Shown: positions 16,588 through 24,087 of the stretch, piece after piece | How positions within the stretch are numbered: position 1 is the stretch's first letter | Layout: every line of letters begins with the position of its first letter | DNA from: Myxococcales bacterium | GTDB lineage: Bacteria > Myxococcota_A > Polyangia > Polyangiales > Polyangiaceae | Length of the DNA stretch: 36,571 nucleotides | Reading direction: 5' to 3' | Assembly: GCA_012514535.1 (NCBI GenBank) | Contig: JAAZAA010000178.1 | Coordinates: forward strand, 1-36,571 | Notes under the pieces: model-generated | Told to the model about the DNA's origin: nothing | Seen by the model: the letters and a program-made list of their open reading frames with translations, nothing else | Database searches by the model: none | Translations under genes and position numbers: made by a program

Positions 16588-16841
16588 GCAACCAGGCCGA
16601 ACGGTGAAACATTCGACGAAAACCGGGCGACTGTCGAGCCAATGGAGTCCGGGACGCGAATTTGGTGCTCCGTCGCGCCCGTCCCGGACACGCCCCCGCA
16701 GGGGGGCGCATCCAGGAGGCCCGGAAGGGCCGTCAGGGAGTCGTCGAAGATCCCGTCGCGAGGATCCGATCCAGGTGGGCGGATCGGCTCACTCGGGGGC
16801 CTGTCGCGCGCCTTCGCCGCTCGGGCGTCGAGAGGCTCCGA
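16588..16841. other. Hairpin-rich 254-bp gap between tkt and DUF433 gene
   Basis: Three clear stems are visible: GTCCGGGAC/GTCCCGGAC (16647-16655 with 16681-16689), CGCCCCC/GGGGGCG with a 4-nt loop (16691-16708) and CCGATCC/GGATCGG (16766-16772 with 16781-16787). None has a downstream T-run in the tkt direction. Together they could act as tkt transcript-end structure or a structured leader for the DUF433 gene. Confidence 0.4.
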
Positions 16842-18836
16842 TCAAGACGCGGGGGACAGCTCCTCCAGGATCCGATCGGCTACCTGCGCCGCCGTGAACC
16901 CGAACCTGGTGGCGATCTCCTTCCACGGCGCGGAGGCACCGAAGCGATCGAGCCCGATGCAGATCCCGTCGAGCCCGGCGATCGCGCGCCACGGCGTCGT
17001 GACGCCGATTTCGAAGGTCGCCCGACGGACCCCGGGGGGGAGCACGGCGTTCTTCTTCTCCGGAGGGAGGCGCAGGAACGCCTCCACGCAGGGCATCGAG
17101 ACCACCCGCACCCGCTGCGCCCGCGCTCCGAGCTCCGCCCGCTCCAGGAGCGCCTTCGCCTCCAGGGCCACCGACACTTCGCTGCCGGTGGCGATGAGCA
17201 CGAGGGTCGGATCCGCCGCCTCGGCGAGCACGTAGGCCCCGTCGAGCATCTGTCGCGGATCGAAGTCCGCGGGCCGCGGCAGCTCGGGCACCGTGTGACG
17301 CGTCAAGGAGAGGACCGTGGGGCCATCACGCCGAGACAGGGCGTGGGTCCAGGCCGCCGCGCACTCGAGGGAGTCCGCGGGGCGCACCACGTCCAGGTTC
17401 GGGACCAGGCGGAGGGACCACAGCTGCTCGACGGGCTGATGGGTCGGTCCGTCCTCGCCCAGATAGATGGAGTCGTGGCTGAAGACGTAGACCACCTGCT
17501 GGCGCATCAGGGCCGCGAGGCGCATCGGCGGCCGCATGTAGTCGCTGAAGATGAGGAAGGTTGACCCGTAGGGCACGAACAGCCCCGAGAGGGCGAGCCC
17601 GTTGAGGATCGCGCCCATCCCGTGCTCGCGGACCCCGAAGTGGAAGTTGCGCCCGCCGAAGGCACCCGGTCCGATGTCGCCCCCACCCTTGATGGTCGTC
17701 TTCACGCTCCCGGCGAGATCCGCGGACCCGCCCACCAGTCCAGGCACGAGCTCGGCGACCTTCTGCTGGATGTGACCGGCGTGACCGCGGGTCGCGTCGG
17801 CCTTCGTGCTGCGCGCGGCGATGAGCTGCTCGAGCAGATCCGCGGGCACCTCACGGTTGAGGAGCGCCTTGAAGGATTGCAGAGTATCACCTTGCAATCC
17901 TTGGACTTTTTTCTGCCAGGCGTCGTAGGCGCGCTGGTTCTCCGCTCGCCAGGCGCGGAAGGGCTCGTAGGCCTCGGCGGGGACGTGGAAGGTGGGCTCC
18001 AGGGGCCAGCCCGCGGCTTCCTTGGTGGCGCGCACCTCGTCCGCTCCGAGGGCGGCCCCGTGGGCGGCGGCGCTGTCCTGCTTGTTCGGGGAGCCGTAGC
18101 CGATGTGCGTGCGGGCGACGATCAGGGCCGGGCGCTCGGCGGCGACGGCCGCGTCGAGGGCGCGGCGGACCTCCTCCGGCGCGTGCCCGTCCACGTGCCA
18201 CACCTGCCAACCGAGGCTCTCGAACCGGCCCGCGACGTCCTCGGAGAAGCTCAGATCCGTGGCGCCGTCGATGGTGATCTGGTTGGCGTCGTAGACGACG
18301 ACGAGGTTGTCGAGCTTCAGGTGCCCGGCGAGGCTCGCGGCCTCCCCCGCGACCCCCTCCATGATGTCCCCGTCCGACGCGAGCACGAACACGCGGTAGT
18401 CGATGAGGGACGCATCGGCGTGGTTGACGCGCTCCCCGGCGAGCTTGGCGGCGAGGGCCATGCCCACCGCGTTGCCGAGCCCCTGCCCGAGGGGGCCGGT
18501 GGTGGTCTCGACTCCGGGGGTGTGGCTGTACTCGGGGTGCCCCGGGGTCTTCGACTCGTACTGCCGGAAGGCTTTCAGGTCGTCGACGCTGACGTCGTAG
18601 CCCGCCAGGTGGAGCACGCTGTACAGGAGCATCGACGCGTGTCCGCAGGACAGCACGAAGCGGTCGCGGTTGGGCCAGGCGGGATCCTCGGGGTTGTAGC
18701 GGAGGTAGCGCGTGAACAGATCGACCGTGATCCCGGCCAAGGCCATGGGGGTGCCTGGGTGGCCGCTGCCTGCCTTCTCGACGGCGTCCACGGAGAGGAA
18801 TCGGACGGTGCGCACCGCCTGTTCGAAAGGTGTCAT
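16842..18836 (-). CDS. tkt: Transketolase
   Basis: The product is 664 aa, full length for the family. It is the thiamine-diphosphate enzyme of the pentose phosphate pathway that moves two-carbon units between sugar phosphates. The N-terminus has AGSGHPGTPMALAGI and KTPGHPEYSHTPGVE; the ThDP-binding motif is LASDGDIMEGVAGEA through VYDANQ. In the pyrimidine domain FHFGVREHGMGAILNG contains the catalytic Glu; SIYLGEDGPTHQPVEQL follows. The C-terminal domain begins at about 530. ATG 18836 fits the conserved start; no strong Shine-Dalgarno is visible. An internal 10-bp inverted repeat at 17872-17902 codes for part of VQGLQGDTLQSF. It follows mltG by 136 bp. Confidence 0.97.
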   Translation of the reverse strand: MTPFEQAVRTVRFLSVDAVEKAGSGHPGTPMALAGITVDLFTRYLRYNPEDPAWPNRDRFVLSCGHASMLLYSVLHLAGYDVSVDDLKAFRQYESKTPGHPEYSHTPGVETTTGPLGQGLGNAVGMALAAKLAGERVNHADASLIDYRVFVLASDGDIMEGVAGEAASLAGHLKLDNLVVVYDANQITIDGATDLSFSEDVAGRFESLGWQVWHVDGHAPEEVRRALDAAVAAERPALIVARTHIGYGSPNKQDSAAAHGAALGADEVRATKEAAGWPLEPTFHVPAEAYEPFRAWRAENQRAYDAWQKKVQGLQGDTLQSFKALLNREVPADLLEQLIAARSTKADATRGHAGHIQQKVAELVPGLVGGSADLAGSVKTTIKGGGDIGPGAFGGRNFHFGVREHGMGAILNGLALSGLFVPYGSTFLIFSDYMRPPMRLAALMRQQVVYVFSHDSIYLGEDGPTHQPVEQLWSLRLVPNLDVVRPADSLECAAAWTHALSRRDGPTVLSLTRHTVPELPRPADFDPRQMLDGAYVLAEAADPTLVLIATGSEVSVALEAKALLERAELGARAQRVRVVSMPCVEAFLRLPPEKKNAVLPPGVRRATFEIGVTTPWRAIAGLDGICIGLDRFGASAPWKEIATRFGFTAAQVADRILEELSPAS
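17872..17902. repeat. 10-bp inverted repeat inside tkt
   Basis: AAGGATTGCA (17872-17881) and TGCAATCCTT (17893-17902) are perfect inverted copies around an 11-nt loop. The stretch is visibly more AT-rich than the surrounding coding sequence and lies at the junction between the first and second transketolase domains. Confidence 0.75.
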
Positions 18837-18867
18837 CTGCTGGGTGGGGGGACGAGGGTTGGAGCGA

Positions 18868-18883
18868 GCCCGTCATGACGGGC
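18868..18883. promoter_or_regulatory. 16-bp perfect palindrome upstream of tkt
   Basis: GCCCGTCATGACGGGC is a perfect dyad about 32 bp before the tkt start, in the 136-bp gap after mltG. There is no T-run after it in the tkt direction, so an operator for a dimeric regulator is as plausible as a transcript hairpin. Confidence 0.35.
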
Positions 18884-18972
18884 GGCCAAAAACCAATGTG
18901 CCCTGGAGGGGTGACCCCCGGGGCGGCTTCCCCTTAGCACGCCGGAGCCAGCCCGCGCAGAGGATTTCCAGG

Positions 18973-20271
18973 TCATCGCGGCTCCGTGTCGAGGCCCGGA
19001 GAACCCGCGGTGCGCAGAGCGCGGAGGCGGCTCACCGCCCGCTGGTGTTCCTCGAAGGTCCGGCTGAAGGTGTGCCTGCCGGCGCCGTCCGCGACGAAGA
19101 ACAGGTAGTCGGACTGCGCGGGGGCGAGGACCGCCTCCACCGCCTCGAGCCCCGGGTTGGCGATGGGACCCGGTGGCAGGCCAGCGTGGCGGTAGGTGTT
19201 GTAGCGGTTGGCCGGATCCCGCAGCATCGCGGGGAGGACACGGCCCTCGAAGGCCGCGCAGGAGGGAGCGAGGGACGGCTCGTAGAGGCAGCCGTAGACC
19301 GCCGTGGGATCGCTCTGGAGCCTGCCCCGGGTCTCTCCGTCCGTCGCCGCCAGGCGATTCAAGAAGACGCTCGCCACGAGGGGGCGCTCCTCCCCGTGTC
19401 CGGTCTCCTTCTCCACGATGGACGCGAGGGTGAGCACCTCGCGCTCCCCGAAGCCGTGGGAGGCGCGTAGCCGCTCCAGGGCGCCCGGATGTTTGGCGAA
19501 CAGCTTGGTGAGCCGCTTGCGGGTCTCCTTCACCATGCGCCGGACGACGTCCTCGGGCGGCGTGTTGTGGGCCAGCTCGTACGTGGCTGGGAACAGATAG
19601 CCCTCGGCGCTCGGCCCGGCGACGTCCAGCGCCGTGAGGAGCTCCGCCCGCTCGCTCGCCTCGACGAAGGCGTCCGCGAGGCACACCTCCGATCTCTCGA
19701 GCCGCTCGGCGATCTTGCGCCGGTGCCAGCCCTCCGGCAGGGCCACTCGCGTCGAAGAACGTCCCGGCAGCCGTGCGAGGCGGGCGCTCAGCTCCCGCGG
19801 GCTGAGCCCGCGGCGAAGGAGGTGCTCGCCGGCGTCGAGCTCGACCCCCGGCAGGAGAACGCTCAAGTACAGGCGCATCAGCCGGGGGCTCTGGACGAGC
19901 CCCGCCTCCGCGAGGCGCTCCACCGCCTGCCCCTTGTCCGATCCGTCCAGCCAGATCACGACGGATCCCCCCCCCTCTTCTCCCGCGCTGCCCGGCAGGA
20001 GCGACCAGACGAGGAGTCCGGACACCGAGAGCACACCCGCCAGCAGGCCGAGGAGGCCGATCTTCAGCCACGAGCCCCGACGATCGCCTCCCGGGCGGCC
20101 CCGCCCCGCGCCTCCGCTCCGGCCAGAAGCACCTCGCCCCCGGGCCGCCCGCTCGACCTTCCTGCCCCCGCTCCTCCGCGCTGCGGATCGGCGCCCCGCC
20201 CCCTCCATCTCGGCCGTGCGCCTGGTGAGGGCGTTCCGGGAGGCCCGAGGTGCCCTCGAGCGCGAGCTCAC
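18973..20271 (-). CDS. mltG: Endolytic murein transglycosylase MltG
   Basis: The product is 432 aa from GTG 20271. MltG cuts nascent glycan strands at the inner membrane and so helps end peptidoglycan polymerisation. Layout: a cytoplasmic Arg/Gly-rich tail (1-67), one membrane segment (about 68-92, WLKIGLLGLLAGVLSVSG), a LysM-like part (about 100-185), then the YceG catalytic domain with LTLASIVEKETG (catalytic Glu about E287), LNRLAATDGETRGRLQSDPT, YNTYRHAGLPPGPIANPG and YLFFVADGAGRHTFS near the C-terminus. GTG 20271 is chosen because it overlaps the ruvX stop (GTGA) and has GGAGG 6 nt upstream; ATG 20208 is an alternative. The basic tail with 19 Arg in 67 residues is unusual. Confidence 0.93.
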   Translation of the reverse strand: MSSRSRAPRASRNALTRRTAEMEGAGRRSAARRSGGRKVERAARGRGASGRSGGAGRGRPGGDRRGSWLKIGLLGLLAGVLSVSGLLVWSLLPGSAGEEGGGSVVIWLDGSDKGQAVERLAEAGLVQSPRLMRLYLSVLLPGVELDAGEHLLRRGLSPRELSARLARLPGRSSTRVALPEGWHRRKIAERLERSEVCLADAFVEASERAELLTALDVAGPSAEGYLFPATYELAHNTPPEDVVRRMVKETRKRLTKLFAKHPGALERLRASHGFGEREVLTLASIVEKETGHGEERPLVASVFLNRLAATDGETRGRLQSDPTAVYGCLYEPSLAPSCAAFEGRVLPAMLRDPANRYNTYRHAGLPPGPIANPGLEAVEAVLAPAQSDYLFFVADGAGRHTFSRTFEEHQRAVSRLRALRTAGSPGLDTEPR

Positions 20272-20732
20272 GGGGAGCCTCCGTCGGCGCCCCGACGGGC
20301 ATCGAGCCAGCTCTGGAGCAGGATCGCCGCCGCCGCGCTGTCGATGCGGCTCCTGGATCTGCGCACGTCGAGGCCCGTCTCGTGGAGGCGGGCCTGGGCT
20401 TCCACGGTGGAGAGGCGCTCGTCCACCAGCTCCACGGAGCACCCAGTGGTCTGGGCCAGCTCCGCGGCGAACTGGCGGGCGCGCCGCGCCGCCGGCCCTT
20501 CCTTTCCGTCGAGGTGACGGGGCAGGCCCACGAGGAAGTGGTCGATCTTCTCCGAGGCCGCGAGCTTCCGTAACTCTTGGAGCAGCCCCCTCCGGTTGCG
20601 CCCGTCGAGGAAGGGGCGGGGGTGCGCCAACCAGCCGAGCTCGTCCGCCACCGCGACGCCCACGCGGGTGGTCCCCAAGTCGACGGCAGCGGCTCGCCCT
20701 GGCGGGGCTTCGGGGACCAGGGGGTCGTTCAC
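20268..20732 (-). CDS. ruvX: RuvX/YqgF family pre-16S rRNA nuclease
   Basis: The product is 154 aa from GTG 20732. This RNase H-fold family processes the 5' end of 16S rRNA and was first described as a putative Holliday-junction resolvase. The N-terminal AAAVDLGTTRVGVAVAD carries the first catalytic Asp; VGLPRHLDGKEGP and VELVDERLSTVEAQ carry the typical second acidic motif; RSRIDSAAAAILLQSWL is the closing helix with the last Asp. GTG 20732 has an AAGGGAG site 6-7 nt upstream; the frame is open beyond it without similarity. It overlaps mltG by 4 nt, a common ruvX-mltG pairing, and is divergent from hisS. Confidence 0.94.
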   Translation of the reverse strand: MNDPLVPEAPPGRAAAVDLGTTRVGVAVADELGWLAHPRPFLDGRNRRGLLQELRKLAASEKIDHFLVGLPRHLDGKEGPAARRARQFAAELAQTTGCSVELVDERLSTVEAQARLHETGLDVRRSRSRIDSAAAAILLQSWLDARRGADGGSP

Positions 20733-20774
20733 GCGGGCTCCCTTAGCACGATTCGTCGGCGCGACCGGGGCTGC

Positions 20775-20803
20775 TTGACCCGGTGCGCGCGACTTTGCAT
20801 AAG
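20775..20803 (+). promoter_or_regulatory. Sigma-70-like promoter for hisS
   Basis: TTGACC (20775-20780) and CATAAG (20798-20803) are separated by exactly 17 bp, matching the -35 and -10 consensus at five and four of six bases. The predicted transcript would start near 20810 and give a leader of about 50 nt before the hisS ATG. Confidence 0.5.
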
Positions 20804-20858
20804 CCCCCTGCGCCTCGGGCCATTCAGGGCGAGGCACCGCAACTTTCGAGAAAGACCG

Positions 20859-22142
20859 ATGAAGTTACGCGCCGTCAAGGGGATGAACGACATCCTCCCC
20901 GACGAGACCCGGCGGTGGCAGCGGCTCGAGCATGTCTTCCGTCGCACGGTCGAGGCGTACGGCTACGAGGAGCTGCGCACGCCCGTGCTCGAACAGAAGG
21001 AGCTGTTCGAGAAGTCGACGGGAGAGACCAGCGAGGTCGTCCAGAAGCAGATGTTCACCCTCGAGCGCAGCGGCGAGACCCTCGCGCTGCGCCCCGAAGG
21101 CACGCCGAGCGCGGCGCGGGTGTACATCGGTCAGTCGATGCACGCTCGGGAACCGGAGACCCGCTGGTACTACGTCGGGCCGATGTTCCGCGCGGAGCAA
21201 CCGCAACGGGGACGCTACCGCCAGTTCCACCAGGCGGGCTGCGAGCTGTACGGCAACCCGGGTCCCGTGTGCGACGCGGAGATGATCGACATGCTCTACC
21301 GGATGCTCGTCGACCTGGGCATCCCGAACGTCCAGGTCAACGTCAACTCCCTGGGCGGGCCGAACGCCCGGAGCCTGTACCGGGAGCGCCTCCGCGCCTT
21401 CTTCGAACCCAAGCGAGCGGAGCTCAGCCCCCACGCCCAGGAGCGCCTGGCGGACAACCCGCTGCGGATCCTCGACTCCAAGGACCCGCGGGATCGGGCG
21501 GCGAGCGATGGCGCGCCGGTGCTGCTCGACGTGCTCGACGAGGACGATCAGGCGCACTGGCGTGGGCTCCTGCAGGCGCTGGACGCCCTCGGCACCCCCT
21601 ACACCGTGGACCCTCGCCTCGTGCGCGGCCTCGACTACTACACCCGCACCTGCTTCGAGCTGACCGCCCAGACCGGGGAGCTCGGCTCCCAGAACGCGCT
21701 GCTCGGCGGCGGACGCTACGACGGCATGATCGAGTCCTTGGGTGGGCCCAAGACCCCCGCCATCGGCTTCGCGATGGGCCTCGAGCGCATCCTGCTCGCC
21801 CTCGGGGAGCTCGAGGTGGCGCGCCCGGAGCTCTGCTTCGTCGCGCCCCTGGGCGAGCACGCGGCGCTCGAGGGAGTCGTCCTGGCGCGGCGGCTGCGGG
21901 ACCGCGGCCTGCGCGTCGTGCTCGACGGGCGAGACAACTCCCTGAAGAGCAAGCTCCGGCGAGCCAACAGCATGGGCGCGCGCTGGTGCCTGGTGTTCGG
22001 CGACAGCGAGCTCGACCGAAAGATCGTCCAGGTGAAGGATCTCACGGCTCACAAACAGGAGGAGCTCTCCCCGGAGGAGGCCGTCGAGCGCCTCGCTGCC
22101 GAGAACGCTCAGCCCCCTGGCGCCGTCGGGAGTCGCCCTTGA
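20859..22142 (+). CDS. hisS: Histidyl-tRNA synthetase
   Basis: The product is 427 aa, normal for class II HisRS, which charges tRNA-His. The N-terminus MKLRAVKGMNDILPDE and the motif 1 region are conserved. Motif 2 is YYVGPMFRAEQPQRGRYRQF, leading into the HQAGCELYG segment. The histidine-specific motifs LVRGLDYYTRTCFE and GGGRYDGMIESLGG are intact, and motif 3 is AIGFAMGLERILLAL. The C-terminal anticodon-binding domain ends with VKDLTAHKQEELSPEEAVE. ATG 20859 follows GAGAAAG, an acceptable ribosome site. Its stop overlaps the TTG start of the next gene (TTGA), suggesting coupled translation. Confidence 0.97.
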   Translation: MKLRAVKGMNDILPDETRRWQRLEHVFRRTVEAYGYEELRTPVLEQKELFEKSTGETSEVVQKQMFTLERSGETLALRPEGTPSAARVYIGQSMHAREPETRWYYVGPMFRAEQPQRGRYRQFHQAGCELYGNPGPVCDAEMIDMLYRMLVDLGIPNVQVNVNSLGGPNARSLYRERLRAFFEPKRAELSPHAQERLADNPLRILDSKDPRDRAASDGAPVLLDVLDEDDQAHWRGLLQALDALGTPYTVDPRLVRGLDYYTRTCFELTAQTGELGSQNALLGGGRYDGMIESLGGPKTPAIGFAMGLERILLALGELEVARPELCFVAPLGEHAALEGVVLARRLRDRGLRVVLDGRDNSLKSKLRRANSMGARWCLVFGDSELDRKIVQVKDLTAHKQEELSPEEAVERLAAENAQPPGAVGSRP

Positions 22143-23857
22143 GGGCCGCTCGCTGCGTCGCGGGCGCGGGGCCGGCCCTGGCCCTTTTGCTCCTGGGGCT
22201 GCCGACGGCGGCGCAGGATCACGTCTTCGGCCCCGGCGGCGGCGGGATCGCGCCCATGGGGCGTCCTCCACCTTCCCAGGCGCCCCCGCAACAGGCGCCG
22301 AGCGACGCCCCGGAGACCCACGCTGCTCCGGGCGGCGCCGACTCCACCCTGCCCCAGGGCAACGAGCCCACCCTCCCGGAGGACCCCCTCGAGATGTCCG
22401 AGGAGACCCGGGCGCGCATCGGCTCCGACGGCGATCCTGCGACCTTCGGGACGGTGGGCGACACCGAGCGCCAGTTCTACGGCCTCTACTACAACGAGGT
22501 CGCGGGGGAGTACCGCTACCGCGTCGCCTTCCCCGTCTGGGCCGAGCGCACCAAGCCGTCCCTGACGGATCCCACGGTCCCCGACCGCGCGTCCCTCTTC
22601 GGCGGCCTCTACTACAACCGACGCAGCGCCGAGCGGGCGGACGACGTGCTCTTCCCCCTCGTCTGGAACCTGCGGGACCGCATCTCCGACGACCGCACGA
22701 CCGTCGTGGGCCCCTTCGTGAATCGCCGCGCCCCCGAGGAGAGCGACGACTGGCTCGCGCCCCTCTACATGACCGGGCGGCGCCCGGGCGGCGGCTACAC
22801 GATCATCCCGCCCTTGCTGACCGCGCTCACGAGCCACGCGGAGGGCGGCTTCAACCTGATCGGGCCAGGGTTCTGCAGCTGGAAAGGCGGCAACCGCTGC
22901 GACGTACGCACGGCGACGGACATCGACGTGGGCGTCGCGCCCCTCTACTTCTTCGGTCAGGACGCGGGCTCTCAGTACGAGGTCATCCCACCGCTGCTGC
23001 ACTACTACCGCTACCGGGAGCGGGACCTGTCGTGGCTCAACATCTGGGGCCCCTACTACCGCGAGCACACGGAGAAGAGGGAGATCTTCCACCTCCTGCC
23101 CTTCTACTGGAGCATCTGGGGCAAGGACGAGCGCCACACGACCGTCGCCCCGTTCTTCCATTACGGACACAAGGGCGACCGTGAGAACTTACTCATCACG
23201 CCCCTCTTCATGAACCGGACGGGCCCCGCCGGAGAGCGCACCTTCGCCACCTGGGGCTACGCGCGTCATCGGGGCCGCACCGAGCTCGACATGATCACGC
23301 CCCTGTTCTGGCACTACCGTGATCCAGACATCGGGCTCGATCAGAAGCTCCTGTTCCCCTTCCTCTACACGCGGACCAGCCCCCGTGAGGACACGACGGC
23401 GTTCCTGCCGTTCTGGGCCCACTCCAAGCGCCACGGCATCAGCCGGTCCCTCTGGATCACCCCCTTCTTCAATCATCGCACGCACCTGCGTGGTTGGTCC
23501 ACCAGCATCCTCCCGCTCTTCTTCGTGGGGCGGGACGGCAGCGACACGCACCTGGTCGTTCCCCCGGTATTCTGGGATTTCGCCTCGCCGCGCAGCCGCG
23601 CCACCGTGGCTTTCCCCGTGTACTGGCGCTTCAGCGACGAGGAGAGCGTCACGCAGCTCGTGGGCAACGTGTACTACCGCGAGCAGCGCCAGCGCGCGGG
23701 CCTCGACTGGCAGCTCCACGTGTTCCCGTTCTTCAGCTACGGCGAGACCCCCGACGGCCACTGGTGGGACGTGCTCTACGGGTTGGCGGGCTACAGCCGT
23801 CGCGGCACGGCGACGAGCGTGAAGACCCTGTGGATCCCCATCCCGCTCAGTGACTGA
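22139..23857 (+). CDS. Secreted repeat protein of aromatic/Pro beta units (unknown)
   Basis: The product is 572 aa and I do not recognise a named family. A signal peptide is clear (VAGAGPALALLLLGLPTAAQ, cleavage near residue 26), followed by a Pro/Gly-rich linker to about 115. The rest is about 25 tandem units of 16-20 residues, each with a hydrophobic strand, a Pro, an aromatic pair and a charged turn: LLPFYWSIWGKDER, TVAPFFHYGHKGDR, LITPLFMNRTGPAG, ITPLFWHYRDPD, FLPFWAHSKR, ITPFFNHRTH, ILPLFFVGRDGS. Alternating strands and turns rich in Trp, Tyr and Phe suggest an outer-membrane beta-barrel or a surface beta-sheet. Start TTG 22139 overlaps the hisS stop by 4 nt; no ATG occurs before the signal peptide. 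Function unknown. Confidence 0.82.
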   Translation: MRAARCVAGAGPALALLLLGLPTAAQDHVFGPGGGGIAPMGRPPPSQAPPQQAPSDAPETHAAPGGADSTLPQGNEPTLPEDPLEMSEETRARIGSDGDPATFGTVGDTERQFYGLYYNEVAGEYRYRVAFPVWAERTKPSLTDPTVPDRASLFGGLYYNRRSAERADDVLFPLVWNLRDRISDDRTTVVGPFVNRRAPEESDDWLAPLYMTGRRPGGGYTIIPPLLTALTSHAEGGFNLIGPGFCSWKGGNRCDVRTATDIDVGVAPLYFFGQDAGSQYEVIPPLLHYYRYRERDLSWLNIWGPYYREHTEKREIFHLLPFYWSIWGKDERHTTVAPFFHYGHKGDRENLLITPLFMNRTGPAGERTFATWGYARHRGRTELDMITPLFWHYRDPDIGLDQKLLFPFLYTRTSPREDTTAFLPFWAHSKRHGISRSLWITPFFNHRTHLRGWSTSILPLFFVGRDGSDTHLVVPPVFWDFASPRSRATVAFPVYWRFSDEESVTQLVGNVYYREQRQRAGLDWQLHVFPFFSYGETPDGHWWDVLYGLAGYSRRGTATSVKTLWIPIPLSD

Positions 23858-23919
23858 GCTGGGCTGCTTGAGCTGGGTTGCTTGAGCTGGGCTGCTTGAG
23901 CTGGGTTGCTTGAGCTGGG
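23855..23919 (+). repeat. 14-bp tandem repeat, 4.6 copies, at the gene end
   Basis: Units TGAGCTGGG[C/T]TGCT start at 23855, 23869, 23883 and 23897, with a partial fifth at 23911. The ninth base alternates C, T, C, T, so the array is also a 28-bp doublet. The first unit begins with the TGA stop codon of the repeat-protein gene. Confidence 0.9.
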
Positions 23920-24003
23920 CGACGCGCGGCACCTGGGCGTCCGGGGCCGCTCCTGGAGAACGGGCGCTCGGGGCCCGGAGAACCGGCGGCGCGTCGGCCC
24001 TTT
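23920..24003 (+). terminator. Possible terminator after the repeat-protein gene
   Basis: CGACGCGC (23920-23927) can pair with GCGCGTCG (23989-23996), closing a GC-rich region with further internal pairing, and is followed by GCCCTTTTCC. The long loop makes this a weak call. Confidence 0.25.
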
Positions 24004-24054
24004 TCCGGGATTCGAGGCGGATCTCGCAAGAAAAGATCGCGTGATTTCGGGCAC

Positions 24055-24083
24055 TTGAAAAAAACTCTACTAAGGCGATAGGG
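24055..24083 (+). promoter_or_regulatory. Candidate promoter for the TauE/SafE gene
   Basis: A local AT-rich patch holds TTGAAA (24055-24060) and, after 17 bp, ATAGGG (24078-24083). The GTG start at 24088 lies so close to the -10 that the message would be nearly leaderless. The -10 match is poor. Confidence 0.3.
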
Positions 24084-24087
24084 ATAG

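Noticed and set aside
23855-23919. CRISPR array
   Set aside because: Units are 14 bp and directly adjacent, without spacers, and no cas gene is present.
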